Assembly (NCBI RefSeq): GCF_022662175.1
Contig: NZ_JAKMCR010000003.1
Span: 1-64,000, forward strand
Direction: 5' to 3'
Source: Aestuariivivens marinum
GTDB taxonomy: Bacteria > Bacteroidota > Bacteroidia > Flavobacteriales > Flavobacteriaceae
DNA length: 64,000 nt
The notes under the pieces were generated by a model. The model was given only the letters and a program-made list of their open reading frames with translations, was not told where the DNA came from and did not search any database. The position numbers were made by a program, and so were the translations under genes. Positions within the stretch are counted from its first letter, which is position 1; each line of letters begins with the position of its first letter. This document shows positions 26,257 to 35,244 of this stretch, piece by piece.

Positions 26257-26839
26257 GCGAATAAAGAACATTTCCACAAAAATTGTTTCCCAGTTTTGGG
26301 GTAAGTTGGAACGTATTGATTTCGATTACTATTTTAAAAAGGGTGGCTGGAAACGTTTATCACATGAAGCTTATGGTAAGAGTGATGGGGTAGCTATTTT
26401 GTTGTATAATCCACAAACCAATAAGGTGGTTCTGTCGAAACAATTTAGAATTCCTGTGTATGTTGCTGGCGTTAATCAAGGGTATTCCATCGAGGTTTGT
26501 GGTGGTGCGGTAGATAAAGGCGAATCACCAGAAGCTTGTGTTATGCGGGAAGCACAGGAAGAATTAGGGTATAAGGTTTCCAATGTCACACATATTAGCA
26601 CGGTATTTTTATCGCCAGGTATCGTTAGGGAACGGGTGCATCTTTTTATTGGTGAATATTCAGATAGAGATAAAATGCACTATGTTGGCGGTGGACTCGA
26701 AATTGAAAATGAAGAAATTGAAGTTTTGGAGCTTTCATTTAAGGAAGCGTTAAAGATGATTGATACTAATGAAATTATTGACGCTAGAACGATTATGTTG
26801 TTGCAGTATATTAAGATTAAAGAAATGATTGAAGTTTGA
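26246..26839 (+). CDS. Nudix hydrolase, NudK/ADP-ribose pyrophosphatase-like
   Basis: A 197-residue enzyme with a perfect Nudix box, G(x5)E(x7)REUxEExGU, in GAVDKGESPEACVMREAQEELGY. Upstream VAILLYNPQTNKVVLSKQFR and SIEVCGG match the GDP-mannose/ADP-sugar branch (NudK, NudF). It should cleave a nucleoside diphosphate-sugar or ADP-ribose into two phosphates with Mg. The start ATG at 26246 is inside the end of the AAA+ gene; a TTG two codons earlier is less likely. The partnership with an AAA+ ATPase is unusual. Confidence 0.88.
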   Translation: MKNKRIKNISTKIVSQFWGKLERIDFDYYFKKGGWKRLSHEAYGKSDGVAILLYNPQTNKVVLSKQFRIPVYVAGVNQGYSIEVCGGAVDKGESPEACVMREAQEELGYKVSNVTHISTVFLSPGIVRERVHLFIGEYSDRDKMHYVGGGLEIENEEIEVLELSFKEALKMIDTNEIIDARTIMLLQYIKIKEMIEV

Positions 26840-26845
26840 AACAAG

Positions 26846-26872
26846 AAACTAGAGCCTAGAAGCTAGTTTTTT
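26846..26872 (+). terminator. Possible attenuator inside the AAA+ locus
   Basis: AAACTAG (26846-26852) and CTAGTTT (26863-26869) pair over 7 bp and are followed by a run of T. It sits 7 nt after the Nudix stop and may reduce transcription of the downstream genes. A further degenerate palindrome (GGATTCC ... GGGAATA, about 26911-26934) resembles a dispersed repeat. Confidence 0.55.
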
Positions 26873-26939
26873 GTGAATCCAGGCGAAATAATTATTAAAA
26901 ATAAATTATGGGATTCCTGTTTTCTCGGGAATAAAAGTA

Positions 26940-28175
26940 ATGGACAAACTAAAAACAGCCAATTTATATAGAAGCGAATTGATTCCTGTAAGTGGAAAGT
27001 TAGTGGAGCGTTATAATAAATGCTTGCTAAAACTTGGTTTTACAGAAACAAAATTAAAATCTTTTTATATTGATGGAATTGGGTGGAGTCCTGAAATTGC
27101 AGAAGAGAAAGGCGATAACCACTATTTGAATAACGGAGAGGCCAATCCGCATGGTATTATTATTTCACCATTACAAAAGGGTAAGCCTGTCTATTCACCG
27201 TTCCATACGTTCGATAGGGATATGATAAAGTTTATTTTTAAGATTCATGAAAAAAAAATAAAAGACATTACCCGTGACTGTGCTATTTGTTTAGATTTCG
27301 ACCAAGGCATTGATGCCTTTTATGAACCCCTAGATGTTTTGAAATACAACAGCGTTTCAATTAATTTTCACTTGATTAATGGTTTAGTAAGTATTCAAAA
27401 AGAACAGATGGAATTGGTTGATGCCTTTAATCATGGCAATAATTTTATTGATGAAATCCTGCACCAACAATTATTGGACTCTGCCAAAAAATATGGCGAT
27501 TTAAGACATCGCGATTTAGAGATGCATGAGTTACAATACACTACAGATTCCTTTTATACAAAAGCTTTTGGAGGGGTTTATGTACTTCGTGATTTTATTA
27601 CGCCTATTGTAGTTTTTGAAGATGAAAAATGGCATAGGGAAGCCATAAAGGATGTTAGTCATGACGTTCTAATATTTCACATTCAGCAACCTGAACTTAT
27701 GGATAAGTTACGGGACCATCTTATTATTGAGTACGATTTGGATTTGGTTGTTAAAACCGAACGTTATAAACGAATCAAAAAGTATGAATTGGCTCAATGT
27801 TTGAATGACGCACGTCATCCAATAAAAGATATTTTAAACGATCCAATACTGTATAAAAGTTATCTCAATAAATTAGATATGGAATCTCGAAAAAAAGTGA
27901 TGGGGGTAGAGCGTTACTTGGAAAAGGCCGAAGTAAACAATACTTACAAGATAGCAGATATGATTGACCAAAAGCTTTTTGAAGCTTTGCACCAACCACA
28001 TTCCTCGTTAGATGCCAAACATCAGGATTTAATTTGGAAGTTGTTGGTTAATATCTCGCCAAAAGATTTACTGTTTTACTATTGGTATGATAAAGAGGGA
28101 TTTTATGAAAGCTTTAAAACATGGGATGAATCCTTTAAGGATTGGGCTGTTGAAACTATAAGTAACAATATTTAA
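26940..28175 (+). CDS. Unknown soluble protein of the AAA+ locus (possibly DUF6638)
   Basis: A 411-residue protein without signal or membrane helix; I think it matches a Bacteroidota family recorded as DUF6638, but cannot check. Features are YNKCLLKLGFTETKLKSFYIDGIGWSPE, a central HIQQPELMDKLRDHLIIEYDLDLV, and HPIKDILNDPILYKSYLNKL. No known catalytic motif. The 100-base gap to the Nudix gene contains a possible attenuator, but no new TAnnTTTG promoter, so cotranscription at reduced level is plausible. Confidence 0.68.
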   Translation: MDKLKTANLYRSELIPVSGKLVERYNKCLLKLGFTETKLKSFYIDGIGWSPEIAEEKGDNHYLNNGEANPHGIIISPLQKGKPVYSPFHTFDRDMIKFIFKIHEKKIKDITRDCAICLDFDQGIDAFYEPLDVLKYNSVSINFHLINGLVSIQKEQMELVDAFNHGNNFIDEILHQQLLDSAKKYGDLRHRDLEMHELQYTTDSFYTKAFGGVYVLRDFITPIVVFEDEKWHREAIKDVSHDVLIFHIQQPELMDKLRDHLIIEYDLDLVVKTERYKRIKKYELAQCLNDARHPIKDILNDPILYKSYLNKLDMESRKKVMGVERYLEKAEVNNTYKIADMIDQKLFEALHQPHSSLDAKHQDLIWKLLVNISPKDLLFYYWYDKEGFYESFKTWDESFKDWAVETISNNI

Positions 28176-28233
28176 AATGTTTAGACTAATTTTATAAGAA
28201 GTTGCATAAACAACAACTTTAAAAATTTTAATT

Positions 28234-28749
28234 ATGACACTAGAACTTATCATTTTTATTGCTTCTATTCTTTTTGGAGCATTTATATATTGGCGAGAAT
28301 CACAGAGCAATAATTTATATCGATTTTTTAATAAATTGATGTATTCAAAAAATCTTCAAATGAAACCTAATGACAAAATAGGATTTGTATACAAACAAAC
28401 ATTCATAGTACGTTTGGTGTTTATTGGATTCCTGTTTTTAATTGGAGTTATAGTGCTTCGTTTTATTATCCCCATAGATTTGACTACTATTTCCATTTTT
28501 GCATCTATGATTGTTGGTACATTAATAGGAACGTATTTGGCTAATTTCATATTCAAATCCAGTGAAATTATTGAAGAAAAAACAGATTCTTTAGAAGATA
28601 TTGTGAATGAAACTATTGAGAAAGGAAAAGATTTTATAACTGATTTAAAAACTGAAGAACCAGAGCAAGTTGAGACACCTACAGAATCACCAAAAGTTGA
28701 AGAAAAAAGTGCAAGAGATAGGTTAAAGGATAAAGGATATTTAAAGTAG
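28234..28749 (+). CDS. Membrane protein of the AAA+ locus
   Basis: A 171-residue protein with three hydrophobic segments (LELIIFIASILFGAFIYW; IVRLVFIGFLFLIGVIVLRFI; SIFASMIVGTLIGTYLANFIF) and a long charged tail rich in Glu and Lys (SSEIIEEKTDSLEDIVNETI onwards), ending in ARDRLKDKGYLK. Not recognised. The tail is probably cytoplasmic and could recruit the soluble partners to the membrane. Confidence 0.65.
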   Translation: MTLELIIFIASILFGAFIYWRESQSNNLYRFFNKLMYSKNLQMKPNDKIGFVYKQTFIVRLVFIGFLFLIGVIVLRFIIPIDLTTISIFASMIVGTLIGTYLANFIFKSSEIIEEKTDSLEDIVNETIEKGKDFITDLKTEEPEQVETPTESPKVEEKSARDRLKDKGYLK

Positions 28750-28839
28750 TGTGAGTATACATCAATAGCATACGTTAAGAATATTAAATTTAACGAACCT
28801 GATTGTCACAAGGAGAGGGTTGTATTAATAAAACATGAA

Positions 28840-30531
28840 ATGATAAAGTCTTATTGGAATAAAGGAAAAAAGCAAAAAAGAATAACCATTATAGCTGCTT
28901 TACTCTTACTCATTGCATTATTTGTTTTGCGCGACGATTACCAACCGGCTTTACTGTTTGTTAGAAAATATATTTTTATCATTCTTTTAAGTCTTCTAGT
29001 AGTATTTTTTGGCATTAGGAAATTTAGACGAGCTGTAAGCGTATTTAAAAGGCTTGTCACTTTAGGGACTTTGTTGCTCTTTTTTGGAGTTTTTTATGCT
29101 TTGGGATGGCATTTTAAGATGTACGACTATATGAAGACCTATAACGTATTTAATAACCTTAATAAAATTGAAATACACGAATTGCCATTAACTCAAAACG
29201 AACGTATTCAACCTTTACGGAATATTTTTTCAATGGCCAATGAAAGCGTGGGAGAAACTAAGGACGTGTCGTTACCCCATTTAGTTAGAATAGGTAATGA
29301 AAATAAATGGACCATGGCCATACAGCCCACTGAAAAATATGTTTGGCAGGGGATGACAGATAATACCGAAGAAGTCTTTGCTGTGTCCAGCACGACACCT
29401 TTTCCAAGGTTTTCAAACGAAAACAGAATACCAGTTACCTTTTCTATTGGGGAATCCTTAAAATTTAGTAGAAATACTTATAATGCTGTTGTACAACGCT
29501 TTAATTTTTTTCAGCTTTTTACACTAGAACCAAGTGATACCTTCTATATGAAGAGTGATGAGGGAAAGTGGGTAGAAGTTGTAAGTTTAATTAAATGGAA
29601 AGGTTTTTTATTTCCATATCCAACATTTGGAGGTGTTATGGTAATTGATAGTGGAGAACATGATTTTAGCGATTATATTGAACGTATATTAATAGGAAAG
29701 GGCACTTATATTCCCCCTGATGAGATGAAAAACCATTCCTATCTCACGCGTCAGAATACGTTAGCTGAAAAAGTATCTCAACTTCAAGCTGAATCTTTAA
29801 AATTTTTGGGCGGATTTAGTGATCCATTACCTTGGAATATGGAAACGGCTGTAAAAATTCCAGAAATGCCCAAAGACCAAAATCAACAGCCTTATGTTAC
29901 CGATTTCGATTTTTCTTCCACAAATGCTGATGCTTATAACGGACTTTATCATTGGTTTGGATTGGAACCAGTAGGCGATGAGCGTACCAGTTTGAGTTTT
30001 AGTGTTTTTGTGCCAGCCGATGGAACAAATAAATTGTATTATTACGACCATGCAGCTAAAAAACAAGGCTATGCTGGGGTTTCGGCTATGCCGCTAAAGG
30101 TACAGGAATCACGAAAAGAATATGATTGGACGGCTAATACTCCCGTAGAATTTAGACCTTATATCAAGGACATTGCAGGCAAAAAGCGGCTCTTTTTTAT
30201 GGGGACTATATCTTCCATAAGTGATAGAAATGAAAAACAATTTGATGGTTCTGCCACACCCGATTTGGTATTGATTGACAGTGAATACCGTGATGTGGTT
30301 TGGATAGATGTAAAACATCCAAGCCAATGGGATAAAACGGTTTATAATCAATTAAACGAAGCTTGGCGATCCAGTGAAGGTATTGGGTATTATTTTACCA
30401 AAATCATAAAGGAAATAGAAGTTGCCCCATCGGTTGAGGACACTATGAGTGTTCTAATAGTTGATGAAAAGACGATGGAAATAAGACGTCTTCAAAAACA
30501 GATAGATTCTTTAAAAGCGATTGATAATTAA
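28840..30531 (+). CDS. Membrane-anchored hypothetical protein of the AAA+ locus
   Basis: A 563-residue protein with three N-terminal hydrophobic segments (ITIIAALLLLIALFVLR, YIFIILLSLLVVFFGI, LVTLGTLLLFFGVFYALGWHF), then about 460 residues of soluble, beta-rich sequence with Trp/Tyr-rich motifs (NKWTMAIQPTEKYVWQGM, YNGLYHWFGLEP, DVVWIDVKHPSQWDK) and a short C-terminal coiled coil (MEIRRLQKQIDSLKAI). Not recognised. Last gene of the locus. The next gene, for an S9 peptidase, has its own promoter-like box. Confidence 0.65.
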   Translation: MIKSYWNKGKKQKRITIIAALLLLIALFVLRDDYQPALLFVRKYIFIILLSLLVVFFGIRKFRRAVSVFKRLVTLGTLLLFFGVFYALGWHFKMYDYMKTYNVFNNLNKIEIHELPLTQNERIQPLRNIFSMANESVGETKDVSLPHLVRIGNENKWTMAIQPTEKYVWQGMTDNTEEVFAVSSTTPFPRFSNENRIPVTFSIGESLKFSRNTYNAVVQRFNFFQLFTLEPSDTFYMKSDEGKWVEVVSLIKWKGFLFPYPTFGGVMVIDSGEHDFSDYIERILIGKGTYIPPDEMKNHSYLTRQNTLAEKVSQLQAESLKFLGGFSDPLPWNMETAVKIPEMPKDQNQQPYVTDFDFSSTNADAYNGLYHWFGLEPVGDERTSLSFSVFVPADGTNKLYYYDHAAKKQGYAGVSAMPLKVQESRKEYDWTANTPVEFRPYIKDIAGKKRLFFMGTISSISDRNEKQFDGSATPDLVLIDSEYRDVVWIDVKHPSQWDKTVYNQLNEAWRSSEGIGYYFTKIIKEIEVAPSVEDTMSVLIVDEKTMEIRRLQKQIDSLKAIDN

Positions 30532-30613
30532 ACTGTTAATTCCTGATTTGTACCATCTTATTTTAACTAAATTTTGTTTCTTTATAGCAAAAACTAAAAC
30601 AAGTCAATATCCA

Positions 30614-32779
30614 ATGAAAACTTTTATGTATACGATTTTTGCCATAGTTTTATTACTTTCTTCTTGTAAGCAAATTGAGCCTCCAAAACCTTATCTTTCT
30701 ATGGAAACTCCTGTAGCAAAAAAAAGTCCAAAGGAGCTGACCTTTCATAAAGACACCCGTATTGACAATTATTTTTGGATGCGTTTAAGCGACGAGCAAA
30801 AAAATGCCGATACTCCAGACGCACAAACCCAAGATGTGCTGGACTATTTAAATGCCGAAAACGACTATTTAAATAAGGCTATGGAACACACCGATAGCTT
30901 TCAGGATAAATTGTATAACGAAATTGTGGCGCGTATAAAAGAAGATGACCAGTCTGTACCTGTAAGCGATAATGGTTATTCTTATTATATGAAGTTTGAA
31001 AAAGGCGGTGATTATGCCCTGTATTGCCGAAAAAAATTAGAAAATGGTGCTAAGGAAGAAATCATGCTCAATGGGCCAAAAATGGCTAAAGGTCATGCAT
31101 ACTATGGCTTTGGAAGTCGTTCTGTGAGTACAGACAATAAATTGCTGGCTTTTGGCATCGATACGGTATCTAGGCGCCAATACACTATCTATTTTAAAAA
31201 TTTAGAAACAGGGGAACTACTTTCTGATAAGCTCAGTAATACCGCAGGAAGCGCAGCATGGGCAAATGACGGTAAAACGGTATTTTACACCATTAAAGAT
31301 CCACAAACACTGAGGCAAAATAAAATTGTTAGGCATGTAATAGGTACAAATCAATCAGAAGATGTTGTGGTTTACGAGGAAAAAGACGATACTTTCAGAT
31401 GTTTTGTGGGTAAAACAAAATCTGATGCCTATCTAGTAATTGCTAGCTTTCAAACATTATCGACAGAATTTAGGGTTTTGGATGCTAATACTCCTAACGG
31501 AGAGTGGCGGGTAATTCAACCTAGGGAAAAAAATCTGGAATATTCAATAGACCACTATGGAGATCATTTTTATATCCGTACAAATCTTAATGCCAAAAAT
31601 TTTAAATTGGTAAAAACCCCTGTAAATAAACCCGAAAAAGAACATTGGATTGACGTTTTGCCACACAGGGACGATGTGTACTTTCAAGGGATGGATTTGT
31701 TTAAAAACTTTTTGGTGGCCGAAGAACGTAAAAATGGTTTACGTACCATTAGAATTATGAAGTGGGACGGTACAGATGATTATTATATTGATTTCAATGA
31801 TCCCGCATATTTTGCTTCAACGACTTCTAATTTAGATTTTGATACTGATTATTTACGTTACAGTTACAGCTCATTAACTACGCCAAACAGTACTTACGAG
31901 TACAATATGACTACTAAAAAACAAGAGATTTTAAAGCAGGAGGAAGTTGTTGATACTACTTTTGCTATAGAAAATTATACCTCAGAGCGTTTATACGCTA
32001 CTGCAAAAGACGGCACAAAAATTCCAGTGTCTGTAGTTTATAAAAAAGGGATACAAAAAAATGGAAAAAACCCTTTATTGCTTTATGCCTATGGCTCTTA
32101 TGGTAATAATACAGAACCAACTTTTAACTCAACACGTTTAAGTTTACTCGACAGAGGCTTTGTTTATGCTATTGCCCATATTCGTGGCGGACAGGAAATG
32201 GGAAGGGATTGGTACGAAAGTGGAAAGCTGTTAAAAAAGAAAAATACGTTTACAGATTTTATAGATGTTGGCCAGTTTTTAATCGATGAAAAATTTACAA
32301 GTAATAATCATTTATATGCTTATGGCGGATCTGCTGGTGGTTTATTAATGGGAGCTATACTAAATATGGCACCAGACATGTGGAATGGAGTTGTAGCTGC
32401 GGTTCCTTTTGTTGATGTAGTTTCAACTATGCTAGACGAAACTATTCCGTTAACTACTTTTGAGTTTGACGAGTGGGGTAACCCCAAAAACAAAATGTAT
32501 TACGACTATATGATCTCGTATTCGCCTTACGATAATGTAGAAGCTAAAGATTACCCGAATATTTTGGTAATTACGGGCTACTGGGATAGCCAAGTGCAGT
32601 ACTGGGAGCCGGCTAAATGGGTTGCTAAGTTACGGGAGTTAAAGACCGATAATAATTTGCTGATTATGGATTGTAATATGGAAACCGGTCATGGTGGAGC
32701 TTCCGGACGTTTTGAGCGTTACAAAAGCTTGGCGTTAACCTATGCCTTCTTGTTTGATTTGGAAGGTATTATCGAATAG
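30614..32779 (+). CDS. S9A oligopeptidase B-like lipoprotein
   Basis: A 721-residue serine peptidase. Lipoprotein signal (MYTIFAIVLLLSSCK). An N-terminal beta-propeller is followed by an alpha/beta-hydrolase domain with nucleophile YGGSAGGLLMG, acid TGYWDSQVQYWEPAKW and histidine ETGHGGASGRF. The IRGGQEMGRDWYESGK segment is typical of oligopeptidase B/prolyl oligopeptidase. It should cleave short peptides at the periplasmic face. The ATG at 30614 is chosen because the lipobox follows; the frame also opens earlier from a TTG inside the previous gene. A TAAATTTTG box lies at about 30568-30576. Confidence 0.9.
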   Translation: MKTFMYTIFAIVLLLSSCKQIEPPKPYLSMETPVAKKSPKELTFHKDTRIDNYFWMRLSDEQKNADTPDAQTQDVLDYLNAENDYLNKAMEHTDSFQDKLYNEIVARIKEDDQSVPVSDNGYSYYMKFEKGGDYALYCRKKLENGAKEEIMLNGPKMAKGHAYYGFGSRSVSTDNKLLAFGIDTVSRRQYTIYFKNLETGELLSDKLSNTAGSAAWANDGKTVFYTIKDPQTLRQNKIVRHVIGTNQSEDVVVYEEKDDTFRCFVGKTKSDAYLVIASFQTLSTEFRVLDANTPNGEWRVIQPREKNLEYSIDHYGDHFYIRTNLNAKNFKLVKTPVNKPEKEHWIDVLPHRDDVYFQGMDLFKNFLVAEERKNGLRTIRIMKWDGTDDYYIDFNDPAYFASTTSNLDFDTDYLRYSYSSLTTPNSTYEYNMTTKKQEILKQEEVVDTTFAIENYTSERLYATAKDGTKIPVSVVYKKGIQKNGKNPLLLYAYGSYGNNTEPTFNSTRLSLLDRGFVYAIAHIRGGQEMGRDWYESGKLLKKKNTFTDFIDVGQFLIDEKFTSNNHLYAYGGSAGGLLMGAILNMAPDMWNGVVAAVPFVDVVSTMLDETIPLTTFEFDEWGNPKNKMYYDYMISYSPYDNVEAKDYPNILVITGYWDSQVQYWEPAKWVAKLRELKTDNNLLIMDCNMETGHGGASGRFERYKSLALTYAFLFDLEGIIE

Positions 32780-32860
32780 TTATTGTAAGCTTACTTAAGT
32801 TAGAACTGTTTAAGTTTCTAAAACTTCCGTAAACATATTGTTTTTGTAAGATGAATGCAG

Positions 32861-34093
32861 TCAACCTTGAACTCTTTTTCCTGTAGACCCCATTTTATCT
32901 GGTGTCAACTGGAACATAAAGTCAGGGTTTAGTCCCAATTCCTTTCTATGGGATACGTACAAAATAGCCGAATCACTTTCACTTGAAATTTTATTGACCA
33001 ACTCTGAAAACAAAGCCACATCATTATCGTCCAAACCTATTGAGGGCTCATCCAAAATGAGTAATGGTGGATGCTTTACCATGGCTCTTGCAATTAAGAC
33101 TAAACGTTTATGGCCTGAGGATAACGATAAAAAAGGACGTTTTCTTATCTCGTACATATTTAATACATGAAGCCATTGTCGAACTATTTCTATTTGTTCA
33201 AATGTAGGGGTTTGGTATAAACCTATAGTATCAAAAAATCCAGATGCAATCATATTGCCTATGGAATCCAATCTGGAAAAGCCCCTTACCAATTCGGTAG
33301 ATAAATAGCCAATCTTTTTTTTAATGTCCCAGACGCTTTCACCACTTCCTTTTTTTACTCCAAAAAGCGTAATATCTTGATGATATGCCTTAATATTATC
33401 ACCTGTTATAAGTGACAGCAAGGTGCTTTTACCAGAACCGTTGGGACCTAAAAGTTGCCAAAACTCTCCTTTGTTTATTTCCCATGTAATATCCTTAACA
33501 ATGGTTCTATTGCCATAAGCAACAGTTACATTTTTAAATTTTACTAATGGATTGAAATCGGGTAAAATTTGATGACTAGGCTTTGGAATGGAAATAGTAA
33601 AATTCTTTTTACCAACATTCTTAAAGTCATCTAAATCGTTAACCAAAACTAGGCTTTTGTCCTGTAAACAGTAGATGTTTTTTATAAAAGAAAGAATATC
33701 ACATTTCCTATTGGCTATTTGTACAATCAATGTTTGTTCACTTAATTGTTCAAGTGTATTTACTATATCTCTTTGTGATTTGGCGTCTAGGTTGTCAAAG
33801 ATATTGTCAACAATAATATAATTAGGTTTATTAGAAATAATGTGAGTCAACAAGGCTTTTTTTCTTTCACCTGCAGAAGAATGCTCAAGACTGTTATTGG
33901 AAATGGTCTTAATATCAAAATGGCCATGACGCCGCTCTTCTTCTATATACTTGTTTACTGTAATTTCTGAAAACAAGCCACCTTTTAGACCCTTTACTTC
34001 AACTATACTATTACCCGAAATAATGGTATCAATAAGATCATATTTATCACTGTTATTGGAAATAAAAACTGCTACATGTAGATTTAAATTCAT
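32861..34093 (-). CDS. ModF/PhrA-like double ABC ATPase with degenerate first domain
   Basis: A 410-residue soluble protein with two ABC domains. The second is intact: LLGPNGSGKSTLLSL, LSSGHKRLVLIARAM, LLILDEPSIGLD. The first lacks a Walker A loop; it keeps a signature-like SSAGERKKALLTH and a Walker B-like YIIVDNIFDNLD (Asn instead of Glu). This layout fits ModF-type proteins, whose role is unclear since no membrane partner is encoded nearby. It follows the arginase-family gene by 26 bases on the same strand. Convergent with the S9 peptidase across about 80 bases without a strong terminator. Confidence 0.82.
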   Translation of the reverse strand: MNLNLHVAVFISNNSDKYDLIDTIISGNSIVEVKGLKGGLFSEITVNKYIEEERRHGHFDIKTISNNSLEHSSAGERKKALLTHIISNKPNYIIVDNIFDNLDAKSQRDIVNTLEQLSEQTLIVQIANRKCDILSFIKNIYCLQDKSLVLVNDLDDFKNVGKKNFTISIPKPSHQILPDFNPLVKFKNVTVAYGNRTIVKDITWEINKGEFWQLLGPNGSGKSTLLSLITGDNIKAYHQDITLFGVKKGSGESVWDIKKKIGYLSTELVRGFSRLDSIGNMIASGFFDTIGLYQTPTFEQIEIVRQWLHVLNMYEIRKRPFLSLSSGHKRLVLIARAMVKHPPLLILDEPSIGLDDNDVALFSELVNKISSESDSAILYVSHRKELGLNPDFMFQLTPDKMGSTGKRVQG

Positions 34094-34119
34094 TGCATTT
34101 TATTTTTCAACACAAACCA

Positions 34120-35139
34120 TTAACAGCTATTGGCCCTAATAAAATCGGTTATCAAATAAGAAATAAGTTTGCCAATTTGCGTTACTGTTTTCTTCGTTGG
34201 TGCAGCTTCACATATATGTAAGTAACATACGTTTTCATGTTGTCCAAAAGTATTTAGAAATTGTCGTGTTTTATTAACGCTAAAACCACTAGGAGTCATG
34301 GCACTGCTAGGAATATCCTGAATCGCATCACAGTCAATTTCAATCCCAAAAGGTTTGTCCTTAACATGATTTAGAGCTCTTTGTACTTCAGTTTTAAAAC
34401 TTTGTTCCTTTCTAACCTCAATAGCTTCAAACGTGTTAAATTTTATAAACTTGAACTTATTTAAAGATTTAAACAAATTTTCCGAAGTATAATTTTCATG
34501 AAGTCCAAACACAAAATATTTTTCTAAAAAACCTTCAGCATAGGCATAGCTAAATCCATTTCCGCTATGCCTACCTTCTTCTGGTCTAAAATCGGAATGA
34601 GCATCAAAATTTACCACATTTAATTTGTTGTTTAAAGCTAGAGATGTTCCTTTTATGTTCCCATAAGCATTATTATGACCTCCACCAATAATTATAGGTG
34701 TTTTCCCTGCCAAAACAATTTGATAGACTAAATTGGTAACATAGGCATCTATAGTTTGCACCAAAGAGCGTGCTATTTTAATATGCTTACTTTTATTTGG
34801 GTTTAACCTAGCTAATTCTTCTAACTCTTCACTAAAATCCAGATGGCCCAAGATTAAAGCTTTTTTTGGATTGGTATACGGGTTGCTCTGAATGTTTATA
34901 AGGGTTTTAAGTGTGGCTTCCCATGCCTTTGAGGCGCCTGGTTTTCCATAATTGGCAAATACGCCAACATCCTCTGGAATACCAAAAATTATATACCTAA
35001 CATCCAAATCTTTAAGTTGTTCGTATATATTGGAAATGTGAGGTAGTATTTGAACATGTTCACCAAATTTGGATTCACCAGAACGTTTATTAAGTAGTTC
35101 GGCTTTTTGTTGATTATTAAATAAAATGAGTTTATCCAC
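34120..35139 (-). CDS. Arginase-family hydrolase, formimidoylglutamase-like
   Basis: A 339-residue ureohydrolase. Manganese-site motifs: GGGHNNAYGN, NFDAHSDFRP and EIDCDAIQDIPSSA; FGIPEDVGVFANYGKPGA is the usual N-terminal signature of the formimidoylglutamase branch in Bacteroidota. It would hydrolyse N-formimidoyl-glutamate in histidine degradation, but no other hut gene is in the window, so agmatinase or another member is possible. The start is GTG (35139); no ATG is available for the first 100 codons. The ABC protein follows on the same strand. Confidence 0.82.
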   Translation of the reverse strand: MDKLILFNNQQKAELLNKRSGESKFGEHVQILPHISNIYEQLKDLDVRYIIFGIPEDVGVFANYGKPGASKAWEATLKTLINIQSNPYTNPKKALILGHLDFSEELEELARLNPNKSKHIKIARSLVQTIDAYVTNLVYQIVLAGKTPIIIGGGHNNAYGNIKGTSLALNNKLNVVNFDAHSDFRPEEGRHSGNGFSYAYAEGFLEKYFVFGLHENYTSENLFKSLNKFKFIKFNTFEAIEVRKEQSFKTEVQRALNHVKDKPFGIEIDCDAIQDIPSSAMTPSGFSVNKTRQFLNTFGQHENVCYLHICEAAPTKKTVTQIGKLISYLITDFIRANSC

Positions 35140-35244
35140 AAATAACGGTTAATTAAATTTTTTACTAAATAAAAATACATCAATTATTACTTATACATTC
35201 AAGGAATAAGAATTAATATTAATAAATTTAAAAACAAAGCAATT

